DNA of 64,000 bases, from assembly GCA_033239005.1 (NCBI GenBank), contig BSQZ01000010.1, forward strand, positions 11,101,001 through 11,165,000, given 5' to 3'. This DNA is from Lamellibrachia satsuma (lineage: Eukaryota > Annelida > Polychaeta > Sabellida > Siboglinidae). Within the stretch, counting starts at the first letter, position 1. Each line of letters begins with the position of its first letter. Under the pieces are notes generated by a model. It was not told the DNA's origin. It ran no database searches and saw nothing but the letters and a program-made list of their open reading frames with translations. Made by a program: the position numbers and the translations under genes. This document shows, piece after piece, positions 11,287 through 22,100 of the stretch.

Positions 11287-12715
11287 AATTAAGTATATAT
11301 ATATTCTAACATCATGACCATCCCATTCAGGGTTGAAAAAAATCATGATTTTTATTAAAAAAAAAAGTTAAAAAATTCTGATTTTTTTTATTTAAATCAG
11401 ATTTTTTTAATCTGGTATATAGATATTTATATAGATGTTTAAATTTGTAAACTCTTTAAAACATGTTATATTCAAATCAATTTGGGTTCTTGTCTTAACA
11501 GAGGGTACATGATTTTTGCTTATATAAAGACATTAGACAATGTCCACAAGGCCTCACCCCCTGTAGTTGCATAATCTGTCTTGGAAAGGAAAGCATGCTG
11601 TGTGTCTGTGGCTGTAGCAGTGGTAATTATTGTTTGCCAATAGGGTGGATTAGCACCTGTCCAGGGCTCTGTGTACTCTAAGGGTCTCTAACCAGAATAC
11701 AAACTGGTACAGTATTAAACAACTGAGTCAACATACTGAATTGGTAATAACTAGCACAAGCTATAAGTGGACTTTAACTCAGGGCTTCTGTGTTGAAAAG
11801 ATACTTCCTCTGGAAGACAAGTTTGTGTGGCTTCACTGCATTCAGAAAAGGAATAGCTCAAACATACACAATGTCATAAAATATTTGACTATCAGGCTAT
11901 CTGGTAACACTACAGCTACACAAGTGTACGCACTTTGTGTTTTGTATTAAAAAAACATACAAAACTTTATTGATCTCGATGCTTGTAAACAATTATTTGT
12001 GTTAAATTCATATAAATCAGTGATTAAAAAAACCAGAAGTAAAAAAAATCAATGATTTTTTTGGAGCGATTTAAATCAATGATTTAAATCAAATGATTTA
12101 AATCAAACAACCCTGATCCCATTGTTAATTAAGTGTATCAATTATAACATCATGACCATCCCAGTGTTAATTAAGTATATCTATTCTAACATCATGACCA
12201 TCCCAGTGTTAATTAAGTATATCTATTCTAACATCACGGCCATCCCAGTGTTAATTAAGTATATCTATTCTAACATCATGACCATTCCAGTGTTAATTAA
12301 GTATATCTATTCTAACATCACGACCATCCCATTGTTAATTAAGTATATCTATTCTAACATCACGACCATCCCAGTGTTAATTAAGTATATCTATTCTAAC
12401 ATCACGACCATCCCAGTGTTAATTAAGTATATCTATTCTAACATCACGACCATCCCAGTGTTAATTAAGTATATCTATTCTAACATCATGACCATCCCAT
12501 TGTTAATTAAGTATATCTATTCTAACATCATGACCATCCCAGTGTTAATTAAGTATATCTATTCTAACATCATGACCATCCCATTGTTAATTAAGTATAT
12601 CTATTCTAACATCATGACCATCCCAGTGTTAATTAAGTATATCTATTCTAACATCATGACCATCCCAATGTTAATTAAGTATATCTATTCTAACATCATG
12701 ATCATCCCAAAGAAT
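11287..12715. repeat. 42-bp minisatellite, ~14 copies, split by the hAT element
   Basis: The unit reads AAGTATATCTATTCTAACAT, then CATGACCATCCCAGTGTTAA plus TT. The main array is 12116-12715. One unit (11287-11327) lies left of the hAT element and continues exactly across it. The unit is 14 codons and stop-free in one frame, so a 223-codon open frame (12122-12793) runs through it. This is a repeat artefact with no start context or splice support. Confidence 0.95.
11328..12115. mobile_element. hAT-type non-autonomous DNA transposon, 788 bp, with 8-bp target duplication
   Basis: The left end is CAGGGTTGAAAAAAATCATG and the right end is the inverted ...TTTAAATCAAACAACCCTG. It is flanked by the identical 8-mer ATCCCATT at 11320-11327 and 12116-12123. 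CAGGG termini with 8-bp duplications are the hallmark of the hAT superfamily. The A/T-rich ends carry repeated AAATCATGATTT-like subterminal motifs. The interior (11460-11990) matches the copy at 16.7-17.6 kb, but no transposase frame survives. It sits inside the 42-bp minisatellite. Confidence 0.85.
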
Positions 12716-13064
12716 TTTAATGAACCACACCTGTTTAATAAACATTTTATAAAGAAAGGGGGTTTGAAAACATTTTGTGGGAAGACATTTTAGATAGTTA
12801 TATATGTGCTTGAAATGTTGTCAGACAGGTTCAGCAGACATTGTTCATTTTTAATTTATAATTAGCCAGACCATAAATTTGTGCAAAAGAGCATGTGTGT
12901 GAAAAGCGCAGAAAAATTCTTGCACATGAAAATTTGGTGTTGTACAGTCGATATCTAATAATGAGAGGCTTGCATATAAATGCATTAATTCAAAGTTTTT
13001 AAAATTTTTTAGGAATGTCAGCCTTCATTAATGGTATAACTCATGTGTGGTTGTTACATTTCAG

Positions 13065-13191
13065 ACAGTTACTATGACTGAGACGCAAAACTTCTACATT
13101 GGTCTGTTTCTGGCTACATTCTCCAGCATTCTCATTGGAAGTAGTTTTATTGTGAAGAAGAAAGCACTACTGAATCTGTCCGTACGCGCAG
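13065..13191 (+). CDS. NIPA2: NIPA exon with start codon (coding from 13074)
   Basis: The acceptor is TTACATTTCAG at 13054-13064 and the ATG is at 13074, with A at -3. The exon encodes [20 protein letters not shown] and [19 protein letters not shown], then the first base of a Gly codon before GTGAGC. Residues about 6-28 form the first membrane helix, followed by the conserved KKK cytoplasmic loop. Phase 1 donor. Confidence 0.95.
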
Positions 13192-16100
13192 GTGAGCCAT
13201 TTGTCATACTTCTACTTACTTGTCTTCTTCATGCCCAGGTGTGGCACATAAGACTCAAACAATATCTCGCCAGTTCCCTCTATCTTGGGTACTCCTTGTA
13301 ACGTGTCATACAATGGCAAATTCCAATACTACCTATACATTCGTTTAAACTATTCACACAATACAGATGGACTTGGGGTCAGTTACATTATATAAATTCC
13401 AGTTACACACCAATTACACATGCCAATTCCAATTTTCAATTCCACATTGAAATACCACCAATTCCAGTTAATAGGCCTAACTAAAAAGAAGCCAATACCT
13501 GCAACATGGCAAGCTAATGAAGCATAATCACCTTGCACAAATATCTGTAAAACAAAAAGCACACTTTCACCTTCGACCCTTGACCGGGGTGGTCATAAGG
13601 GTGTCATACATACACTGTCCTCACCAGCGTTGTCTGCCCACTGCTGTGGTCGGTAGGTCTCGATGTGTTCATTCTTGTATGTTGTCTAGCCAGGTTTTTC
13701 TCTGGCGGCCCCGTCGTCTCTTCCGTTCCAGGGTGCCTTGCGGGATGGTGTTTGCAATGGTGTTGTGTCGAGTGATGTGACCAAATCAGGAGAGTTTGCT
13801 TCGTTTTTTACTGTTGCTAACAAGCCATCCCAAACAACAAGTTCCAGGTGGCAAATTGACAAGGAAGCCATTGGCTTATCGAGAGTCCAACAATTTTGTC
13901 ATCTATGTGTAGCCCGCCCTTATCAGATATCTGTCAATTCTATTTTTAAACATATTCACACTACTAGCATTAACACAATCATTTGGCAGTTTGTTCCATT
14001 AATTTATCACCCTTCTTTAAGTTTGAAGAATATATTCCTATGAACATCCTCATAACCGTTCACTATTTTAAACACTTCTGTTTGGTCTCCTCTTAGTCTC
14101 CTGGTCTCTGGTGTTGTCAAACCACATTGTAATAAGCGACTTTCATAACTAAGGTCTCTCAATCGTAGTATTCTTTCTAGCTTGTCCTTCTTACTTCTTA
14201 CGGCCTCCATGCTTGTATACAATATTCCAAATGTGGTCTAACTATTGCTTTGTACAGGGGTACAATTAGCTGTTTCTCCTTATACGTGATAATTCTCCTA
14301 ATTAGCCCTAGAATGTGATTTCCTTCCGAAGCAGCAATACCACATTGCTCTGAAACTGTCATGTCAGCACTAAATGTTACTCCTAAGTCCTTTTGTTGTA
14401 TGGTTCTACAGTACAGTGTCCCCCATTTTGTATTCTTCATCCATGTTTCCATGTCCTATGTGTTTGCATTTACACTTGCCAAAATTGAATAACATTTGCC
14501 ATTTTTCTGATCATTTAACTAATTTATCTAGACCAACCTGTAAACTTTGTTTATCTGTATCATTAGTAACCTTTATCTGTATCATGCATTAGTAACCTTT
14601 CTGAATACTTGTGTGAGCTCTTGCTTTCCAGCAATGGAGTCCACATGTTTTCTCACATATTTGTTTGTTTTGTGCTAAGTGTACTAAATGCGTAGGTATA
14701 TCCTGAAGCATTTGTTTTCAAATGTTTGTACCCGTCTCTCTGACTCTGCTCTCACTGTCAGAGTCCAGCTCTCGCATCTGTAGAGGAGGATGGATACAGC
14801 AAATGCTCTGTAGAGCTCAAGCTTGTTTGGAAGCTGATGTCTCTGCTCTTCCAGATGGTGTTAAGTCTTGATATAGAAGACATGATTTCCTTTGTTGAGG
14901 TGCCATCTTTGCTTAAGGTGGACCCAAGATATCTAAAAGAGTTCTGACCAGTCATCATGATGATGTTAATGGGGGTGCTCTGGTTGGTACTGTTGCCAAG
15001 TACTTTGTTGAGGTGCCATCTTTTCTTAAGGTGGACCCAAGATATCTAAAAGAGTTCTGACCAGTCATCATGATGATGTTAATGGGGGTGCTCTGGTTGG
15101 TACTGTTGCCAAGTACTTTGTTGAGGTGCCATCTTTGCTTAAGGTGGACCCAATATATCTAAAAGAGTTCTGACCAGTCATCATGATGACGTTAATGGGG
15201 GTGCTCTGGTTGGTACTGTTGCCAAGTACTTTGTTGAGGTGCCATCTTTGCTTAAGGTGGACCCAAGATATCTAAAAGAGTTCTGACCAGTCATGATGAT
15301 GTTAATGGGGGTGCTCTGGTTGTTGCCATATACTTTGCTTTTCTCAATCTCGTAACCTTTTCTTCCAGTCTGGTAGTGAGGTCTTGAAGTTCATTCTCAC
15401 TGCCTCCCATCAGATTAATATCGTCCGCAAAATGAAGATTACAAATTACCAATAAGTACGGTGGTGTTAAAGTCTTGGAGGGTCTCCTGCATGATGTTCT
15501 TGAGGAATGTGTTGGAAGAGAACAGGCTAGAGTGAGCACCCCTGACAAACTCCTACAGTTGTTTTAAAAAGTTATCCTAGTTGATTGTTTGGAAGTATGG
15601 CACTGTTTGAGTTGGCGTACAGTGCCTGTATGACTTGTACCAGATTTTCAGCCAGTATTTCTTCTGCTTTTCCTTTAAGTCCGTTTAAAGTGTTCAAAAA
15701 CTTGGCAGAAAAATCTTCAGGAGAACACGGAATTGAATTTGGTGGATTGGATATTAGATAAAGCGTGGAATATCGATCAGATAAGTATTATTATTACATG
15801 ATATACATATTAAACATGAAGTAGCAATCTTGAGACCTTGTTTAGGCAATGTTTGCTGTTAAAATTTAATCATAGGCAGTAATTTAGGGTAGTTATTATA
15901 GTAGATCTCCGAAGACTCGGTAGAACGAGTGATAAATAAGGTTTGTTGTGATCAGTTGAATAGGTACATAATATTATTGTAAATAATTAAATTATTTACA
16001 ATAATATAAAAGATAGACCACCTTGTTTTAGCAACATTTGTTGTTCACAGTTAGCTGTCAAAATGAATACGTGGGCTTTTCTGGTCATGTATCTTCTTCA

Positions 16101-19100
16101 GTTCCAATGCGAGAACCAAGTCATGGTCGCTGCCTATGTCAGCCCCTGGGAATGTTCTGGTGTTTGCCCTGTTGATGCTGGATTTGAAACGTCTTGGAGC
16201 GAGTATGTAGTCAGTCTGATTGTGTATTTTTCCATTAAGTGAGTGCCATATTATTCTCCTTGATAGTTGTGCGGGAGTAACATGTTCGCCAAGGTGAGTT
16301 TATGACAACTTGCGAATTCAAAATGTTGTAGACCTCTATCATTGGTTTCTCCTGTGCCAAAGTGGCCTACGGTTCCAACCAATTGTTTATATGCATCTGG
16401 GCCAATTTTTGCGTTCCAGTCTCCTTGCACGATGAGGAAATATTTTCTTGACGATGTTTTCCGGCTCTTTGTAGAAGGCTTTGATCACATCGTTTGATGT
16501 TGGAGCATATACTTGAATAATGTTGATGTTTTGAGGTTTGTATGGAAATTAGCCTGCTGATGACAGATGATGGTATACAGCCGATGACAGCATTCACTAT
16601 ATTCTTGTTCACATGGAATATTACCATGTTGGTGTTTGGATTCCTATCTGTACCAGAGTTTGTGGCCTTCCTCTGTTGTTGAATCTCCAAAACCTGTCCA
16701 TCTGACTTACGCCAGTCCTAGCATATCCCACTGACAGGGTTAAAAAATCATGATTTTTTTAATTAAAAAATCAGATTTTAAAAATTTCAATCGGATTGTT
16801 TTTTATCAAATTTTTTTAAATGTGATATATAGAAATTAATATAGATGTTTATATTTATAAACTCTTTCAAACATGTTCTATTCAAATCGATTTGGGTACT
16901 TGTCTTAACAGAGGGTACATGATTTTTGCTTATATAAAGACATTAGTCTGATTAGACAATGTCCACAAGAACCCCCTGTAGTTGCATAATCTGTCTTGGA
17001 AAGGAAAGCATGCTGTGTGTCTGTGGCTGTAGCAGTGCTAATTATTGTTTGCTGAAAGGGTGGATTAGCACCTGTCCATGGCCCTGTGTACTCTAAGGGT
17101 CTCTAACCAGACTGCAAACTGGTACAGTATTAAACAATGGTAGCCCAGACTGTCTCACTTGAGTCAGCATACTGAGTTGAGAACAACTAGCACAAGCTCT
17201 AAGTGGACTTTAACTCAGGGCTTCTGACTTGAAAAGATACTTCCTCTTGAAGACAAGTTTGTGTTGCTTCACTGCATTCAGAAAGGGAATAGCTCAAACA
17301 TACACAATGTCATAAAATATTTGACTGTCAGGCTATCTGGTGTCAATGCAGCTACACAAGTGTTCGCAATTTGTGCTTTTGTATTAATAAAACATACAAA
17401 ACTTTGTTGATCTCGATGCTTGTAAACAATTATTTGTGTTAAATTCATATAAATCAGCGATTAAAACAATCGGAAGTAAAAAATATAATAAATCAATTAT
17501 TTAAAAAAAATGTTGGAGTGATTTAAATCATGATTTAAATCAATGATTTAAATCAAATGATTCCAAGTCCCTATGATGGTTTTCTTTGTGTGTAGCCTGA
17601 TGTCTGCTCTTGGTCTTACTCCAGTAGTATATTTATCACCTCCACCCTGAAGTGTACCAGTGGAGGGCACACTTAGAGTCCACTTTTCACATTGTGGGAT
17701 TTATCACCTCCACCCTGAAGCATACCAGTGGAGGGCACACTTAGAGTCCACTTTTCACATTGTGGGATTTATCACCCCACCCTGAAGCGTACCAGTGGAG
17801 GGCACACTTAGAGTCCACTTTTCACATTGTGGGATTTATCACCTCCACCCTGAAGCGTACCAGTGGAGGGCACACTTAGAGTCCACTTTTCACATTGTGG
17901 GATTTATCACCTCCACCCTGAAGCGTACCAGTGGAGGGCACACTTAGAGTCCACTTTTCACATTGTGGGATTTATCACTCCACCCTGAAGCGTACCAGTG
18001 GAGGGCACACTTCGAGTCCACTTTTCACATTGTGGGATTTATCACCTCCACCCTGAAGCGTACCAGTGGAGGGCACACTTAGAGTCCACTTTTCACATTG
18101 TGGGATTTATCACCCCACCCTGAAGCGTACCAGTGGAGGGCACACTTCGAGTCCACTTTTCACATTGTGGGATTTATCACCTCCACCCTGAAGTGTACCA
18201 CTGGAGGGCACACTTAGAGTCCACTTTTCACATTGTGGGGTTTATCACCTCCACCCTGAAGTATACCAGTGGAGGGCGCACTTAGAGTCCACTTTTCACA
18301 TTGTGGGATTTATCACCTCCACCCTGAAGCGTACCACTGAAGGGCACACTTAGAGTCCACTTTTCACATTGTGGGATTTATCACCTCCACCTGAAGCGTA
18401 CCAGTGGAGGGCACACTTAGAGTCCACTTTTCACATTGTGGGATTTATCACTCCACCCTGAAGCGTACCAGTGGAGGGCACACTTGAGTCCACTTTTCAC
18501 ATTGTGGGATTTATCACCTCCACCCTGAAGCGTACCAGTGGAGGGCACACTTAGAGTCCACTTTTCACATTGTGGGATTTATCACCCCACCCTGAAGCGT
18601 ACCAGTGGAGGGCACACTTAGAGTCCACTTTTCACATTGTGGGATTTATCACCTCCACCCTGAAGCGTACCAGTGGAGGGCACACTTAGAGTCCACTTTT
18701 CACATTGTGGGATTTATCACCTCCACCCTGAAGCGTACCAGTGGAGGGCACACTTAGAGTCCACTTTTCACATTGTGGGATTTATCACCTCCACCCTGAA
18801 GCGTACCAGTGGAGGGCACACTTAGAGTCCACTTTTCACATTGTGGGATTTATCACCTCCACCCTGAAGTGTACCAGTGGAGGGCACACTTAGAGTCCAC
18901 TTTTCACATTGTGGGATTTATCACCTCCACCCTGAAGTGTACCAGTGGAGGGCACACTTAGAGTCCACTTTTCACATTGTGGGATTTTGTCCAATGGGAT
19001 TACGTACTGTGGGATTCTGTCCTGCAGGATTACCTTCGGATACCAATCATTTCAACATAATTGTGGGTGCCAACGGCAACACTAATTAAAAAGAAATGAC

Positions 19101-22100
19101 CTTCTTGCATGTGAATATTTATTCACCAGAGTGATAACGAGATCGACAGCTTGCCTAAAATATGATGTACTGGTGACCCAGTAAACATAATTCATATAAT
19201 TGTGAGAGACAGCAAATCATAGCTCTTGTTTTGTGTCGCACATGTTTAATGTTATGTAGCATAAAGATCAGGTATGCAATATGAAAAGTAAAAAATAGGT
19301 ACATTTATAAATACATCTAGCAGAAAGTGCGTAACTTTGGTTTCACCTGAGGAGGTTTATTATGTAACCCAGTAAAGGTTACCATTATAAGTGGTGTAAG
19401 ACCACAACGTTTTTTCATGTAGCACTGGTTTCATGTAATTAGTATGAAGATCAGGTATCCAAAGTGTGAACCAAAATTAGAGTGCAGATCTATAATGATT
19501 ATTTCAACCTCAGATAACTGGTGACATTATGTCCGTACACCCGGAATGTCGTATTGTTAATGTGCAGACACATTTGAATAGACGGCACTCGGAATGTCTC
19601 AGTTAATCGTCACATGGTGAATACCTTGATTGTTGACAGGATGTTCCATCAAATGCAGGGGTGTATGTTTTTTTTTGCTGTAGAGGTTCTGACAATATGT
19701 GTAGAACAAGGGTTATCAAGTTAAGATTACATCTTGTATATCTAAACCCATGAGTTGCTGAAATAAATTGAATAAAATAGTAAATAAATAAACAATTACA
19801 TACTGAATATATATTCGCGCAACTATTGTTATACAGTGCGCTGAAACTTTATTTTTGGTACACTGTATTCTTTGCTGACACAATAATTTATTAAATGTGT
19901 TTGCATTCTTGGCATGGATACATCATTTTTGGCATGGATACATCATTCTTGGCATGGATACATCATTCTTGGCATGGATACATCATTCTTGGCATGGATA
20001 CATCATTCTTGGCATGGATACATCATTCTTGGCATGGATACATCATTCTTGGCATGGATACATCATTCTTGGCATGGATACATCATTCTTGGCATGGATA
20101 CATCATTCTTGGCATGGATACATCATTCTTGGCATGGATACATCATTCTTGGCATGGATACATCATTCTTGGCATGGATACATCATTCTTGGCATGGATA
20201 CATCATTGTTCCCATTCTGTCATTTAAAGTACAAAATGAGGTACATGTTGTAATTTCCGTCGACTCTGGCTCGAGACTTCACAATTACAGCTGTATTACT
20301 AAATAATTTTATGCACCAGAGGCGCCACAGGCAATTTCCTCTAATCAATGCACTCACCTGATCTGTCACTGCCAGACTTCTATCTTTTGGCCAATCTTAC
20401 AGACAACGTCTACCATGGGAGTTCTGAAAAAATCTGGTGATTATTATGTCAGAGTAATAAAGAATGTTGCATATTAAATGTATGTCTGCAGCAATGAGGC
20501 CAAAATCTGGAACATGTGATCAAACTTCAGCCAAATCAAGGAAGCAAATGTGTATCAAAGAACATGTCATTTGGAATAAAAATAAGGACATTATAGTGTT
20601 TTGTATGGGTATTGTTTTGTTTGTAGTCACCCTGTATATACAAAGTGAACATTGTGTGGTCACTGTGTTATGTTGTGTTTGCAGGCCAGGGTGGCTATGG
20701 CTACCTCAGGGACCCCCTCTGGTGGCTGGGTATGACAATGAGTAAGTACACGTTCTATATTATCACCAAATGGCACAAAGAACTAAAACAGAATGGCAAG
20801 GCCATTCTAATAAGTTATGGCCTCGAGGATAAAGGTACAGACTGATAGTGTTTCATCTTAAGATCATGTCCAGGTGTGTTTTAATTAACCATCATCTTAA
20901 AATATAATTTGACCGTTATATGTTGAAATGAATATCAACCTTGCCATGCAGCATGCAATGTAAACTAGACATTGTAGTTTAGAATAGACCTAGTTGTTTT
21001 GGTTTAGGATAGTCCCAGATGTTATAGTTTAGAATAATCCCAGATGTTATGGTTTAGAATAGTCCCAGATGTTATGGTTTAGAATAGTCCCAGATGTTAT
21101 AGTTTAGACTTGTCCCAGATGTTACAGTTTTGAATAGTCCCATATGTTATAATTTAGAATATTCCTAGATGTTATGGTTTAGAATAGTCCCAGATGTTAT
21201 GGTTAGAATAGTCCCAGATGTTATAGTTTAGAATAGTCCCATATGCTAGCATGACACAAACATAAGATCTGTATCCCCCACTTCAATCAGTGAACAGTCA
21301 ACCTTTAGCAAGATGACTCATTAAAATGATCGATGCAGCAGCTCTCTCCGAGTTGCCGACCAATGATGATGAACCAAGAAAAAATGACTAAAAACGTCCT
21401 GCAGATACCTAACCACAGTGAATCAGGCAACGTAAAGATGAGCAGAACATGTATTCAGGAATTGATGTCTTGTCTGCACAATTGTTTTTCAAAAAAAATA
21501 TTTTTATTCTTTCATCTTTTTCCTCAGGATCACCATCTTATTTTTGGTCTTGATTTGTGCTGTCACAGCACATTATTTCGACTGCGTCACAATTAGTACT
21601 TTCCGATGTCTGTAGCTTCTATTATTCCCTTCCAACATTTTGCACTTTTTCAGACATTCATGACAACATTGTCAGCCATATTTCAGGTACAGGATCTGTT
21701 CATTTTTAGTGTAAAGTCAAGTTATATAATATAAACCATATTCTAAATCATGTTATATGATATCAACTATATTTATTTTAAATCATGTTATATAGTATAA
21801 ACTATATCTATTCTAAATCATGTTATATAGTATAAACTATATTTATGCAGAACAACAACGCAAGTCAGGTATAGATTGAAGTAGGCCAACTTAATCACAT
21901 GTAGTTTTATTAATAATAATCGTGTAAACATCAATAATCAAGTGACAAATAACCACAGCAAGCATGCCAGCCACAGACTGCTAATTTCACATAATATATA
22001 TAACTCGACAACGTAATAAGTGTGTCAACCAATGGTAACAATATTATGACTACTAAATAAATCACTACAAGCTAATATGTTTATTTTACCATGTGGGTGG

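Larger units (their letters stand above)
14750..16734 (-). mobile_element. LINE remnant with endonuclease and reverse transcriptase domains (family C)
   Basis: Reading 5' to 3' on the minus strand, endonuclease pieces are VRWTGFGDS (about 16690-16720), an IVNAVIGC segment, [14 protein letters not shown] (16385-16440) and [20 protein letters not shown] then GSDHDLVL (16100-16230). RT pieces are [19 protein letters not shown] (about 15580-15640), [20 protein letters not shown] (15385-15440), and [18 protein letters not shown] plus [13 protein letters not shown] (14835-14935). DWNAK and GSDHD are AP-endonuclease active-site motifs and FADD is the polymerase aspartate pair. Many stops and frameshifts make it a pseudogene. 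It is interrupted on its 5' side by the hAT copy at 16.7 kb. Confidence 0.82.

Noticed and set aside
12122..12793. 223-codon open frame on the plus strand
   Set aside because: It is the stop-free frame of the 42-bp minisatellite; no conserved domain, start context or splice support.
16727..17576. 8-bp target duplication of the second hAT copy
   Set aside because: CCCACTGA on the left and CCCTATGA on the right match at only 6 of 8 positions and the right terminus is altered, so I do not claim it.
17628..18985. CRISPR-like regular array
   Set aside because: Whole 68-bp unit is conserved, so there is no repeat-spacer structure.
19895..20306. Three overlapping frames of 110-130 codons
   Set aside because: All arise from the 20-bp tandem repeat read in three frames.
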